Notes: generated from the letters alone by a model not told the origin. Shown: positions 34,469 to 43,982, numbered from the stretch's first letter. The stretch is 64,000 bases of DNA from Pseudohalocynthiibacter aestuariivivens (GCF_018457175.1 NZ_JAGFNU010000012.1:46323-110322), one strand, 5' to 3'. Numbers and translations are program-made.

Positions 34469-35761
34469 ATGGCCAACGTAGTAGTAGTCGGCGCGCAATG
34501 GGGCGACGAAGGCAAAGGCAAGATTGTTGACTGGCTCAGTGAACGCGCGGATGTGATCGCGCGGTTCCAGGGCGGGCATAATGCGGGCCATACACTGGTC
34601 ATCGAGGGCGAAGTGTACAAATTGCACGCTCTGCCTTCGGGCGTTGTACGCGAAGGCAAGCTGAGCGTGATAGGAAATGGTGTTGTTCTTGATCCCTGGC
34701 ATCTCGTCAAGGAAATCGAAGGCCTTAGAGAACAGGGTGTGACAATTACACCTGAAACGCTGATGGTTGCCGAGAACACGCCGCTCATTCTGCCATTTCA
34801 CGGCGAACTTGATCGCGCACGTGAGGGGCAGAATTCGGTTGCTAAAATCGGTACAACAGGGCGTGGAATTGGCCCGTGCTACGAGGATAAAGTGGGGCGC
34901 CGGGTGATCCGCGTGGCAGATCTTGCAGACAAAGCGACGCTGGAGTTGCGCGTAGACCGCGCCCTGATCCATCACAATGCGTTACGGAGCGGCTTAGGCC
35001 TGGAGCCCATCGACCGAGATGACCTTTTGGCGCAGCTTCAGGAGATTGCGCCAAAGATACTGGAATACGCAGCCCCCGTCTGGAAAGTCCTGAATGAAAA
35101 GCGCAAAGCGGGTAAACGCATTCTTTTTGAAGGCGCGCAAGGTGCGCTGCTTGATATTGATTTCGGGACTTACCCGTTTGTTACGTCCTCCAATGTGATC
35201 GCAGGACAGGCCGCAACCGGTACCGGGGTCGGGCCGGGTGCCATTGATTTTGTGCTGGGTATCGTGAAAGCTTACACAACGCGTGTCGGCGAAGGCCCGT
35301 TCCCAACAGAATTGTTTGACGAAGACGGCCAAATGCTGGGCGAGCGGGGCCATGAATTCGGCACGACGACCGGACGCAAGCGGCGTTGTGGCTGGTTTGA
35401 TGCGTGTCTGGTGCGCCAGACCTGTGCTACGAGCGGAGTGAATGGCATTTCGTTGACCAAACTGGATGTTCTGGACGGCTTCGAAACGCTGAAAATCTGT
35501 GTGGGGTACGAACTTGACGGCACGCGGCTTGATTATCTGCCAACCGCCGCTGATCAACAGGCGCGTTGCATACCGATTTACGAGGAAATGCAGGGTTGGT
35601 CAGAAAGCACTGAAGGCGCGCGAAGCTGGGCTGAACTGCCCGCAAATGCTATTAAATACGTACGCCGCGTCGAAGAGCTGATCGATTGCCCGGTCGCGCT
35701 GTTGTCAACCTCGCCCGAGCGAGATGACACAATACTTGTCACTGATCCGTTCGCTGACTGA
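34469..35761 (+). CDS. purA: Adenylosuccinate synthase
   Basis: A full-length 430-aa GTP-dependent enzyme that joins IMP and aspartate in AMP synthesis. Signatures: [20 protein letters not shown] at the N-terminus, [45 protein letters not shown] and [22 protein letters not shown] precedes the ATG. The stop overlaps the start of the following DUF2842 gene by one base (TGATG), so the two are co-translated. Confidence 0.97.
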   Translation: MANVVVVGAQWGDEGKGKIVDWLSERADVIARFQGGHNAGHTLVIEGEVYKLHALPSGVVREGKLSVIGNGVVLDPWHLVKEIEGLREQGVTITPETLMVAENTPLILPFHGELDRAREGQNSVAKIGTTGRGIGPCYEDKVGRRVIRVADLADKATLELRVDRALIHHNALRSGLGLEPIDRDDLLAQLQEIAPKILEYAAPVWKVLNEKRKAGKRILFEGAQGALLDIDFGTYPFVTSSNVIAGQAATGTGVGPGAIDFVLGIVKAYTTRVGEGPFPTELFDEDGQMLGERGHEFGTTTGRKRRCGWFDACLVRQTCATSGVNGISLTKLDVLDGFETLKICVGYELDGTRLDYLPTAADQQARCIPIYEEMQGWSESTEGARSWAELPANAIKYVRRVEELIDCPVALLSTSPERDDTILVTDPFAD

Positions 35762-36000
35762 TGGCGCTGAGTTACAAAGCCAGGCGGCGTCTTGCGCTGC
35801 TGATTTTGATTGTTGGATTGCCGGCATACATCGTTGCGGCAATCTCTGTGGTTAATCTGTTCGAACGGCCGCCGTTTGTACTTGAGCTGGCGATTTATGT
35901 TGGGCTTGGGGTGCTTTGGGCCTTGCCATTTAAGTTCGTTTTTCGCGGTGTCGGCAAACCAGACCCAGACGAAGTTTCAGATGAGAATAAGGCGGAGTAA
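35761..36000 (+). CDS. DUF2842 family small membrane protein
   Basis: A 79-aa protein with two membrane segments (about residues 10-32 and 41-60), a basic start ([27 protein letters not shown]) and an acidic tail. DUF2842 proteins are restricted largely to alphaproteobacteria and uncharacterised. One-base overlap with purA makes it part of the same mRNA. A 9-bp stem with one bulged A (35993-36015) covers its stop codon, but no T-run follows, so it is not a standard terminator. Confidence 0.78.
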   Translation: MALSYKARRRLALLILIVGLPAYIVAAISVVNLFERPPFVLELAIYVGLGVLWALPFKFVFRGVGKPDPDEVSDENKAE

Positions 36001-36057
36001 CCTTTCGGTACTCCGACTCACTTAATAAAAAAAATGATCGACCGTTAAGGCCTCTCA

Positions 36058-38238
36058 CTAACCCGCATAACGGGCTTCTGGCTTAAATTTCGTTGTGTCG
36101 GCAATTTCAAATTGCCCACGTTTTGTTTTCAGGATTTTGCCCTGACGTAAAAGCTGACCAAAGGCGCGCAGGCCTTCTTCGCGGCTGAACTGATTGTCGC
36201 CCTGGAACTGCGCAACCAGACGCATCACATGTGGACGCGTGAAATGCGGCAATCCTTGTACAAATGCTGTGTAAGCAGCCGCTGCTTCCAGGAGGTCAGG
36301 TAACTCCGTAGCATCGGTGCCTTCTGCGAATTCACTAAAGCTGGTGTTTTCAGCAAATATATTTGTATTCGCCTCAGAAGAACCATCCTCTGAGTCATTG
36401 CCAAAGCTTTCGTCCACTTCACGCAACGTGGCGTTGCTTTTTTGAACGCGACGCGGCCGAACACCGGCATCTGAAGTCGCAGAGCTATCTTTATCGGTAT
36501 CAATGCGCTGAGCCGATACCAGAACGAGTGGCGCTGGGCGGTTTTTGCCGCGTTCTTTTCGTGCTTCCTGGCGGCTGCTTGGGCGCACAACAGAGGCAAG
36601 ATCAGCGCGGAAAGCGTCGGCTTCGTCTTCCACTGGTTTGTCAGCTTTGGGGCTCCCCATCAAACGTTCCGCAACTGTCGCTGCAACTGCGGCACGCAGG
36701 TGCGAAATTGCCGAGCGGCGGCGGCTTGTTTCGGGACTATCCAACTGTGAATTTGTTTCTTCCATCAAACGCGAAACAGAAGCTTCGTCTTCGGTGCTTG
36801 CACTGTCGAGAATCGCGCGGCCACTACGTTCAGCGGGCACTACTTCCATTTCCTTTTCCACCTCGGCCAGCTCTTGCATAAGCTCGGCTTCCTGCTCTGG
36901 TGTCAGATCAGATACGGTGGTGTCATCTTCAGGTGTTTCTTCTGTTTCAGCGACGTCCGGTGCGGCTTCACTGACATCCGCACCCTCTGCTTCAACTGCG
37001 TCTTCCAGGGCGCCAGATGAAACGGCTTCCTCAAAGTCTTCGCTTTTCATTTTGATGACACGAGCACGCGCGCGTTGCGCAGCAGCCGATGCCGCTTCAA
37101 GCCGCTCAGCGTCTTCTTCTGTGTCTTCTTCTGCCATTATTTCTAATGGCGCTTCGTCTTCGGCAGTAGGCGCGTCATCATCTTCATGGTCTTCCAGGTC
37201 AGCGGCAACAAAAGCGCTGAGATCCTGATCTTCGTCAGCAGATGCTGTTTCTTCGGGCTGGGCTTGTGCTGTTTCAGCAGCATCACCTCCGGCAACCCGA
37301 CCAAGAAGCGCAGTTAAATCGCTTGCTTCAACCGAGGCTTCGTCATCAAATGTCTCATCATCAAACGCGGCGTCTTTGTTGAAAGTGCTTTCGGCCTCTT
37401 CGTCGCTTTGCCGTGTTTCTTCCGAAACAAGCTGTTCCGAAACGGGTTCTTCGGGAACAAAAAGTGTTTCTTCAACCGCTGGTTCGTCTTCCATCGCGGG
37501 TGCGTCCTCGACGTAAGACTCTTCTTCCGCTTCAAATACGTCCTCTGCAACAGGCTCTTCTTCTACGGCTGGCGCAGCTTCTGAAACTGGTTGTTCAACC
37601 TCAGCTAATTCTTCAACAGCAGCTTCTTGCGGTGCTGCTTCAAATACGTCGGCGTCCTCCTCTTCTTCAAAGAAAGGAGTCGCTGATACTACGCTTTGAT
37701 TGCGCGCTACAACGGCGCGAATACGCTGAAGTTTGGCAGCAACGCTTTCACTGTCGCCCTCAGGGGCGGGCGTAAAAGGCGAGGCTGGGGCCTCCGCAAC
37801 GGGTTCGGAAATTTCAATTTCTGGTTCGGGCGCAGCAAATGTTTCGCGTGGCTGTTCTGCCTCTTGTTCTACAGATGGCGTAGCGGGCGCTTCTGGAACA
37901 GCGGCTTCGGCAGGTGCAGGTTGCTCGGATACAGGTTCTTGTTCGACGTGTTCAGCTTCGGATTGCGGCAAAGAAGTGGGCTCTTCGGACGCACGCAACA
38001 AAATGCTGTTATCGCCAACCTTAGCTTCAACGCGTTTCTTAATTTCGTGCTCAGCGATCCGGGCTAGCATATCGGCATCCGGTGTCGCCGGCTCTGCACC
38101 AAAGTAGCGGTCATCTGCCGCCAGATCACGGAAATACTCTGCGATTGCCTTCATCGTTGAAAAGGAATCGTCGAACCCCTCCAATGTGCACGAAAATGTG
38201 CCATAGGAGACCGTAAGTATTTTGCTCGCTCCGACCAT
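36058..38238 (-). CDS. Large acidic, low-complexity protein with conserved ends
   Basis: A 726-aa protein with three parts. Residues 1-75 (KILTVSYGTFSCTLEGFDDSFSTMKAIAEYFRDLAADDRYFG) are globular and look conserved among Rhodobacterales as a hypothetical family. Residues about 80-560 are extremely rich in Glu, Ala, Val and Pro with repeated EEPV/EPVSE-like units and no predicted fold. The last 80 residues (ELPDLLEAAAAYTAFVQGLPHFTRPHVMRLVAQFQ to KTKRGQFEIADTTKFKPEARYAG) resemble a winged-helix-like domain. It lacks a signal peptide or membrane segment. Some databases label such proteins CheA-like because of the acidic linker; I see no histidine kinase motif. Function unknown. Confidence 0.7.
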   Translation of the reverse strand: MVGASKILTVSYGTFSCTLEGFDDSFSTMKAIAEYFRDLAADDRYFGAEPATPDADMLARIAEHEIKKRVEAKVGDNSILLRASEEPTSLPQSEAEHVEQEPVSEQPAPAEAAVPEAPATPSVEQEAEQPRETFAAPEPEIEISEPVAEAPASPFTPAPEGDSESVAAKLQRIRAVVARNQSVVSATPFFEEEEDADVFEAAPQEAAVEELAEVEQPVSEAAPAVEEEPVAEDVFEAEEESYVEDAPAMEDEPAVEETLFVPEEPVSEQLVSEETRQSDEEAESTFNKDAAFDDETFDDEASVEASDLTALLGRVAGGDAAETAQAQPEETASADEDQDLSAFVAADLEDHEDDDAPTAEDEAPLEIMAEEDTEEDAERLEAASAAAQRARARVIKMKSEDFEEAVSSGALEDAVEAEGADVSEAAPDVAETEETPEDDTTVSDLTPEQEAELMQELAEVEKEMEVVPAERSGRAILDSASTEDEASVSRLMEETNSQLDSPETSRRRSAISHLRAAVAATVAERLMGSPKADKPVEDEADAFRADLASVVRPSSRQEARKERGKNRPAPLVLVSAQRIDTDKDSSATSDAGVRPRRVQKSNATLREVDESFGNDSEDGSSEANTNIFAENTSFSEFAEGTDATELPDLLEAAAAYTAFVQGLPHFTRPHVMRLVAQFQGDNQFSREEGLRAFGQLLRQGKILKTKRGQFEIADTTKFKPEARYAG

Positions 38239-38344
38239 CGTTCTGCTCGCTTTCTCTTAAACCTGCAAGAAACTGTTTACCATCGAATGCATCCTAGAAA
38301 GGACCAGATGTGGGATTTTTCCGGTATCATTTCAGGGCAACATT

Positions 38345-39061
38345 GTGTCCAAAGGCGAAAAATCGCATCAAACGACAATGAAAAGACACATTATACACGA
38401 TTCGGGCCCAATAACATTGATCGGGGGGGGGGCTGCTGCTGACGGTGCACTTGCGGCGGCTCTGGCAATTGCGCCGAATCTCGTGGCGGCAGATGGCGGC
38501 GCGCAGGTCGCGCTTGCAGCAGGCCATATGCCATTGGCAGTGATTGGTGATTTTGATTCAATAAGTTCTGAGACAAAAGCAGCCATACCAGCAGAACGCT
38601 TACATCAGTTTGCCGAGCAGGATACCACTGACTTCGAGAAATGCATTTCACGTATCTCAGTGCCTCTTATTCTTGGTGTTGGGTTCAACGGCGCGCGGTT
38701 AGATCATGAACTTTCCGCGCTTTCAGTCATGGCGCGCTATCCTGATCAGCCGTGTATTCTGATTGGGGGCCACGACATCACCTTTCTCGCGCCGACTGAA
38801 ACCGAACTGAATCTCAAGCCTGGCAGCCGTGTCTCCCTGTTTCCAATGGGACCTGTCAGAGGGTCGTCCGAAGGTTTGCGCTGGGCGATAGATGATATTC
38901 CATTTGCGCCCGATGGTTTGGTAGGCACGTCAAACATCGTTACCGGACCTGTGCGCCTGAGTTTTTCTGCGGCAAAGATGCTGTTGATCCTGCCGCGAGA
39001 TGCCCTTGCAGAATGCGTCAAGGTGTTTCTGTCGCGAGCCGCGCCATTGCCTGCTCTCTGA
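38345..39061 (+). CDS. Thiamine pyrophosphokinase
   Basis: A 238-aa (GTG start) or 226-aa (ATG at 38381) enzyme that pyrophosphorylates thiamine to thiamine diphosphate. Motifs: AADGGAQVAL, VIGDFDSIS, EQDTTDFEKC (catalytic DxxDxxK-like), GFNGARLDHELSALSVM and a C-terminal binding domain with RVSLFPMGPVRG and GLVGTSNIV. GTG at 38345 has AGGG eight bases upstream, but family N-termini favour a start near 38381. A run of ten G at 38423-38432 encodes three Gly near residue 29. The 3' end overlaps the convergent transporter gene by 44 bp. Confidence 0.85.
   Translation: MSKGEKSHQTTMKRHIIHDSGPITLIGGGAAADGALAAALAIAPNLVAADGGAQVALAAGHMPLAVIGDFDSISSETKAAIPAERLHQFAEQDTTDFEKCISRISVPLILGVGFNGARLDHELSALSVMARYPDQPCILIGGHDITFLAPTETELNLKPGSRVSLFPMGPVRGSSEGLRWAIDDIPFAPDGLVGTSNIVTGPVRLSFSAAKMLLILPRDALAECVKVFLSRAAPLPAL
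38423..38432 (+). repeat. G10 homopolymer inside thiamine pyrophosphokinase
   Basis: Ten consecutive G lie 78 bp after the GTG (42 bp after the ATG alternative), reading ATC GGG GGG GGG GCT. Such tracts slip in replication; a change of one base would frameshift the enzyme close to its N-terminus. Confidence 0.8.
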
Positions 39062-39926
39062 GCAATATGTAAATACCCGCGCCGACCGTTATCAGAATGC
39101 CAATCGCGGCGAGCCCGTTTGGAAGATCCCTGAAGAACATCCAGCCAATCACCGTGGCAAAGGGGATTTCGAGATATTGAACCGGGGCCAGTGTTGCCGA
39201 GGGAGCGAAACGCAGCGACCATGTCATCAGCAGATGGGCCGAAGTGCCCAGAACGCCGATACCGACAAGAAGCAGCCAGTTCAACGTTGATGGCCATACA
39301 AAACCAAACGCCGCAATTTCATTTGCCGCCCCGAACAAAAGAATGGGGGTTAGCGCCACACACGCCATGATCCCGTTCACCGCCTGAAGGCTGATAGGGT
39401 CGACTTCTTTGGCAATTTGTCTCGTAACAAGCATGAAGAGCGCAAAGACGACCGCGACCAGAAGGGGCAGCAGTGCCGGTAATCCAACAGCCGAAAAACT
39501 AGGCTGTATCACCAGAAGCGTTCCCGCAAACCCAACGCAACAGGCGATAATTCTGCGATAGCCCACCTCTTCGTCCAGCACGAAACGACCAAGCAGCAGC
39601 ATGATGAAGGGCATCACAAAGGCAATTGCAACCGCGTCTGCCAGTGGCAAAAACCGAAGCGAGGTGAACATCGCTCCGATACCGACGATATGCAGCAGGC
39701 TGCGTATAAAGGCGAGCGTTGTGACGCGCCGCGACATTTTCCAGTGCCGTCGCGTTGCGATGACGATTGGCGCCAGGATGATTGCCTGCGCTGCAAACCG
39801 GACAATCAGAAGCTGGCCTAATGGGATGGTGTCGCCCAGCATCTTTGCCATCCCGTCACCAAGGGGTGCGAGAACGCAAAAGCCAATCATTAAAAGAAGG
39901 CCAAGGAAAGGGCGGTCAGGTGTCAT
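39018..39926 (-). CDS. EamA/DMT-superfamily transporter, second of a pair
   Basis: A 302-aa protein with ten membrane segments arranged as two EamA repeats (breaks near residues 140-150). PIxLGQLLIVRFAAQAIIL and PADAVAIAFVMPFIMLLLG-like segments (ADAVAIAFVMPFIMLLLGRFVLDEEVGYRR) are typical of the RhaT/RarD-like drug/metabolite exporters. The start at 39926 (MTPDRPFLGL) is preferred; an upstream in-frame start adds 12 residues. It is paralogous to the gene at 39969, 42 bp upstream, and both follow sdaA. Substrate unknown; amino acid or metabolite export is plausible. It overlaps the convergent thiamine pyrophosphokinase gene. Confidence 0.85.
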   Translation of the reverse strand: MTPDRPFLGLLLMIGFCVLAPLGDGMAKMLGDTIPLGQLLIVRFAAQAIILAPIVIATRRHWKMSRRVTTLAFIRSLLHIVGIGAMFTSLRFLPLADAVAIAFVMPFIMLLLGRFVLDEEVGYRRIIACCVGFAGTLLVIQPSFSAVGLPALLPLLVAVVFALFMLVTRQIAKEVDPISLQAVNGIMACVALTPILLFGAANEIAAFGFVWPSTLNWLLLVGIGVLGTSAHLLMTWSLRFAPSATLAPVQYLEIPFATVIGWMFFRDLPNGLAAIGILITVGAGIYILLREQAMARLATETP

Positions 39927-39968
39927 CCGCGCGACGCTAGGCGGCGGAATGCAAAATGGCAATGGTGG

Positions 39969-40892
39969 TTAAGGGGGTGGTGTTGGCAAGCGGCTCAACC
40001 TTCGTTCCCGTGTGAACACATAGATGCCAGAGCCGACGATGATCGCGATTCCCAGAAACGTCAGCGCATCAGGCAGGTCAGAGAAAATCCAATACCCAAG
40101 TGCGGTTGCCGCAACGATTTCAAGATACTGAAAGGGGGCGATCGTCGCCGCAGGCGCCAGTGACAAGGCAAAGCTGACAAAAATATGTGCTATGGTCGCA
40201 GACATGCCAACACCCAGAAGCATCAGGAACCCATATCGCTCCGGAAACGTCGGGTCGAGCGCGACCGAACCACTTCCGTCAAAGAACCACAGAACGGGAA
40301 AGGCCAATCCGATTGCCGCAATGGCGGTATAGGCTTGCAAGGTAACCGGATGCATTGCGACCGCCATGCGCCGTGTCAGCACCATATAAAACGCAAAACA
40401 AAATGCGGTTCCTAGCGGGAACATAGCCACGGGTCCAAAGGCGGCGAAACTGGGTTTAATCACCAAGAGCGCGCCACAAAAGCCCACAAGACAGGCCATA
40501 ATCCGGCGAGGTCCGATGGCCTCACCCAGCAAAAAACCTCCAAGAAGCGTGAGAATAAAGGGTTCGACAAAGAAGATCGCAATCGCATCAGCCAAGGGCA
40601 TAACGCGGATCGCGGCAACAAAGCACCCGGTTGCCAGCAGGATCAGCGCGGCGCGAACAATATGCAAACCAAGCTCATGGTTATTAGGTCGGTGCAACCA
40701 CCCAAACATCGCCGCCATCGGCAAAAGCATAATTCCCTGCACGGCAAAACGCGCTGCGATGATCTGACCGACCGGAATTTCGCTGGGCACGAGTTTGGCG
40801 AAGGCATCAATCAGCGGGCCAAAAATCGAGAAGGTCATCATGCAGAGCACACCAAGCACGACACGATCACTTTTGGCTGCGACTGATCCCAT
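39969..40892 (-). CDS. EamA/DMT-superfamily transporter, first of a pair
   Basis: A 307-aa, ten-segment inner membrane protein with two EamA repeats. It shares with its neighbour the block PLADAIAIFFVEPFILTLLGGFLLGEAIGPRRIMACLVGFCGALLVIKPSF, showing recent tandem duplication. Its ATG overlaps the sdaA stop by one base (TGATG), so it is translationally coupled to serine deaminase. This suggests a role in serine or pyruvate-derived metabolite flux, which is inference. Confidence 0.87.
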   Translation of the reverse strand: MGSVAAKSDRVVLGVLCMMTFSIFGPLIDAFAKLVPSEIPVGQIIAARFAVQGIMLLPMAAMFGWLHRPNNHELGLHIVRAALILLATGCFVAAIRVMPLADAIAIFFVEPFILTLLGGFLLGEAIGPRRIMACLVGFCGALLVIKPSFAAFGPVAMFPLGTAFCFAFYMVLTRRMAVAMHPVTLQAYTAIAAIGLAFPVLWFFDGSGSVALDPTFPERYGFLMLLGVGMSATIAHIFVSFALSLAPAATIAPFQYLEIVAATALGYWIFSDLPDALTFLGIAIIVGSGIYVFTRERRLSRLPTPPP

Positions 40893-42268
40893 CAGCAGTT
40901 GGGGACGTTGACGGCTAACCCGCCGAGAGAGGTTTCCTTGTATTTCTCGCTCATGTCCTCGCCGGTCTGGCGCATCGTTTCGATCGCGCTGTCCAGCGGC
41001 ACCAGATGGGTGCCATCACCGCGCAACGATAAGGAGGCTGCGGAAACAGCCTTGATCGCCCCTAGGCCGTTTCGTTCGATACAGGGCACCTGAACAAGAC
41101 CTTTCACCGGGTCACAAGTCATCCCAAGATGATGCTCGAGTGCGATCTCGGCAGCATTTTCAACCTGCTTCACCGAACCACCCAGAACAGCACAAAGGCC
41201 AGCAGCGGCCATCGCGGCTGCTGAGCCAACTTCAGCCTGGCAACCGCATTCTGCACCAGAGATCGAAGCGTTGTGTTTCACCAAACCGCCGATAGCGGCG
41301 GCTGTGAGCATGAAGTCAGCGACACGTGTAGAGGTCGCCCCGGGGACATGGTCCAGCCAGTAACGAATAACCGCAGGAACGACGCCAGCAGCACCATTCG
41401 TCGGCGCGGTGACAACCTGACCTCCAGCGGCGTTTTCCTCGTTCACCGCCATCGCATAGACGCTCATCCAGTCGTTTATGATATGTGGTGCGCTCAGGTT
41501 CATGCCCTGTTCGGCGACAAGTGCATCGTGAATTCCCTTGGCACGTCTGCGAACAGACAGACCACCGGGTAAAATACCATCAGTGATCAGGCCACGTTCA
41601 ATGCAGTCGTTCATGACTTGCCAGATGCGTTCCATGTCGTAGTCAAGCTCTGCATGGCTGCGGTGCACAAGTTCGTTCGCTCGTTTCATCTCAGCGATTG
41701 TTTTGCCGCTTTCTTCTGCCATGGCCAGCATCTGATTTGCTGTGTTGAACGGGAAGGGATAGGCCACTCCCGAAGGTTTCTTTGCGGCGCCTTCGGCCAG
41801 TTCCTTTTCGGTCAGAACAAAACCACCGCCGATGGAATAGTAAGTCTCCTGAAGGATTACGTCGCCCTGACTGTCTGTTGCCATCAGGATCATGCCATTC
41901 GCGTGACCGGGTAGGGCGGGGCCATAGTCAAAGACCAGATCACTGTCGGGATCAAACCCCAACTCTGGCAGGCCTTCTGGATGCACTGTCTTTGTGGAAC
42001 GAATTTCGGCAAGGGTAGTCTCCGCCTTGGCGGCGTCATAGTTCTCCGGCAAAAATCCGGCGAGCCCCAGTATGGTTGCACGGTCTGTCGCATGCCCAAC
42101 GCCGGTAAACGCCAGTGAACCATGCAGCGAGCCACGCACTCCAGCAGGATTAAACGGGCTGGCGCGCAGCAAATTCAGAAACCGGGCACCGGCAACCATC
42201 GGACCCATCGTGTGCGAGGACGATGGGCCAACACCCACTTTGAACATGTCGAAAACAGAGAGAAACAT
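40892..42268 (-). CDS. sdaA: L-serine ammonia-lyase (iron-sulfur)
   Basis: A 458-aa single-chain L-serine dehydratase that converts serine to pyruvate and ammonia. N-terminal beta domain MFLSVFDMFKVGVGPSSSHTMGPMVAGARFL; C-terminal alpha domain with the [4Fe-4S] cysteines in GAECGCQAEVGSAAAMAAAGL, MTCDPVKGLVQVPCIERN, as expected for the SdaA/SdaB type. It is downstream of a GST gene (13 bp) and upstream of two EamA transporters, all on the minus strand as a likely operon. Confidence 0.95.
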   Translation of the reverse strand: MFLSVFDMFKVGVGPSSSHTMGPMVAGARFLNLLRASPFNPAGVRGSLHGSLAFTGVGHATDRATILGLAGFLPENYDAAKAETTLAEIRSTKTVHPEGLPELGFDPDSDLVFDYGPALPGHANGMILMATDSQGDVILQETYYSIGGGFVLTEKELAEGAAKKPSGVAYPFPFNTANQMLAMAEESGKTIAEMKRANELVHRSHAELDYDMERIWQVMNDCIERGLITDGILPGGLSVRRRAKGIHDALVAEQGMNLSAPHIINDWMSVYAMAVNEENAAGGQVVTAPTNGAAGVVPAVIRYWLDHVPGATSTRVADFMLTAAAIGGLVKHNASISGAECGCQAEVGSAAAMAAAGLCAVLGGSVKQVENAAEIALEHHLGMTCDPVKGLVQVPCIERNGLGAIKAVSAASLSLRGDGTHLVPLDSAIETMRQTGEDMSEKYKETSLGGLAVNVPNC

Positions 42269-42281
42269 GGTGATCGGTCTT

Positions 42282-42977
42282 TCAGGTGGCGCCGCCTTCA
42301 GAGGGGCAGGCGTAGGTGGGGTTGGAAAAGGGTGTAAGGCCTAATCCTTCGGCCTCGGCAGCAGAAATAACCGCAGGCCGGATTTCAAGGTTTCGTGCCA
42401 GTGTCAACAAGTTTGGTGTTTCTGAAAGGTTAAACCAACTTGGGTCATCTATTGGGTATAGCACCAACCAACGCAGACATGCAGCAAGATAGTAATCGAG
42501 AACAGATGGTTCAGAAGCCCCAAGCCACGCCGGTGCGGTGCCGACAAGGCCGTCAAAAGCAGAGAGGTTTTTTCTAAGCCGTTCCTTAACCAGTTCACGG
42601 TAGCCGGAAATCGCAATCGGTTCGGATCCGACATATTTTTCCGTATAAAACATTTGCCGCAGGTCGGTGTGAACGGCGTTTGATAAAAAGAAAAGCCATT
42701 TTAAAAACATTGCGCGTTCAGGGTGCCTTGGGGGAGGTGCCATGTATCCATGCGTTTCCGATAGCCAAAGCAAAATTGCTCCTGTCTCAAACATTGGCCC
42801 CTGGGGCGTTTCCAGCACAGGGATCAGGCCTTGAGGATTTAACGCCAGATACGCGGGACTGCGTTGCTCATTTTTGGAGCGATCAACCAGAACGCAGTCG
42901 TAAGGCACGGCAAGCTCCTCAAGCACGAGGCGCACGATGAGCGATGCGTTGTCAGGTGCATAGTGCAGCTTGTACAT
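42282..42977 (-). CDS. Glutathione S-transferase family protein
   Basis: A 231-aa GST: thioredoxin-like N-terminal domain (MYKLHYAPDNASLIVRLVLEELAVPYDCVLVDRSKNEQRSPAYLALNPQGLIPVLETPQGPMFETGAILLWL) with the cis-Pro VPVL-type and ETGAI glutathione-binding motifs, and a helical C-terminal domain. The start at 42977 is chosen because the fold begins there; an upstream reading would add 43 unrelated residues. It is the first gene of the GST-sdaA-EamA-EamA unit. Substrate unknown. Confidence 0.87.
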   Translation of the reverse strand: MYKLHYAPDNASLIVRLVLEELAVPYDCVLVDRSKNEQRSPAYLALNPQGLIPVLETPQGPMFETGAILLWLSETHGYMAPPPRHPERAMFLKWLFFLSNAVHTDLRQMFYTEKYVGSEPIAISGYRELVKERLRKNLSAFDGLVGTAPAWLGASEPSVLDYYLAACLRWLVLYPIDDPSWFNLSETPNLLTLARNLEIRPAVISAAEAEGLGLTPFSNPTYACPSEGGAT

Positions 42978-43199
42978 GGGGCGACTCCGTTTTGGGCAAG
43001 TGATACGATTTTGGGGTTTTCGGCGCGCCAGAAAGCGACACCGAACGACCAGACCGACGATATTTGCGCCATAGAATTGCGAATTTTGTATATTTGGTGT
43101 GTGCACCGTCAGAGATCAGTCACAAGAGCGTCATTTCCCCCCTCGCAGCCCGGCGTGACATTTCGTATAAGGCGATAAGCATTTTAAGGAGTCGCTGCC

Positions 43200-43982
43200 A
43201 TGACCGGAGAATTGTCACCAATCGACAAGGCAAAATTTGTTGCCGCCAAGCGTGCCTGCGACTACGTCGAAGACGGGATGCGCGTTGGTTTGGGAACAGG
43301 GTCAACGGCTGCGTGGATGGTGCGTTGTCTGGGTGAATTGGTACGGGATGACGGGTTGAATATTGTCGGCGTACCGACCTCAAGCCGCACTGCCGATCTG
43401 GCACGCCAGGTAGGGATCAATGTCACTTCGCTTGACGAGGCCCGCTGGCTCGACGTGACAATTGACGGGGCTGATGAATACGATGGCAACCTCAACCTTA
43501 TCAAAGGCGGTGGCGGCGCATTGTTGCAGGAAAAAATAGTGGCAACCGCCAGCGATCAGATGGTTGTCATAGCTGATATTTCCAAAAAAGTTGAAACACT
43601 TGGTGCCTTTCCGCTGCCAATAGAAATCATTCCTTTTGGCTGGCAGACAACCAAGGCATTGGTTGAGGAAACGCTGATCGGTCTTGATGTTCTTGGCCGC
43701 ACTACGACATTGCGGATGAATGGTGATGCTGCCTTTGTGACGGATGAAGGGAACTATATTCTTGACCTTCATCTTCACCGGATCGCAAACCCGCGCCAGA
43801 TGTCACTGGTGATCAACCAGATACCAGGTGTGGTAGAAAATGGGTTGTTCATTGATATTTGTGACGCAGTTGTGATCGGTTATGGGAGTGGAAAAGTCGA
43901 AGTACATGACATAAATGCGGGGACTGTCGAAGAGGACAAGATAGACTTTGTTGAAAGCGCGAACCTCTTCTCTGATCTTTAA
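43200..43982 (+). CDS. rpiA: Ribose-5-phosphate isomerase A
   Basis: A 260-aa isomerase of the RpiA family that interconverts ribose 5-phosphate and ribulose 5-phosphate. Motifs: GMRVGLGTGSTAAWMV, VGVPTSSRTADLA, VTIDGADEYDGNLNLIKGGGGALLQEKIVA and a terminal DICDAVVIGYGSGKVEV segment. Slightly longer than the E. coli enzyme (219 aa) at the C-terminus. GGAGTCG precedes the ATG. Transcribed together with gor, 15 bp downstream. Confidence 0.95.
   Translation: MTGELSPIDKAKFVAAKRACDYVEDGMRVGLGTGSTAAWMVRCLGELVRDDGLNIVGVPTSSRTADLARQVGINVTSLDEARWLDVTIDGADEYDGNLNLIKGGGGALLQEKIVATASDQMVVIADISKKVETLGAFPLPIEIIPFGWQTTKALVEETLIGLDVLGRTTTLRMNGDAAFVTDEGNYILDLHLHRIANPRQMSLVINQIPGVVENGLFIDICDAVVIGYGSGKVEVHDINAGTVEEDKIDFVESANLFSDL

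Noticed and set aside
35993..36015. Hairpin over the stop codon of the DUF2842 gene
   Set aside because: The stem has a bulge and no T-run follows on the plus strand, so it does not qualify as an intrinsic terminator.
36545..37228. 227-codon Ser/Ala-rich plus-strand frame
   Set aside because: It is the complement of the acidic low-complexity region of the 726-aa protein; repeated Glu and Asp codons read as Ser in the opposite frame.
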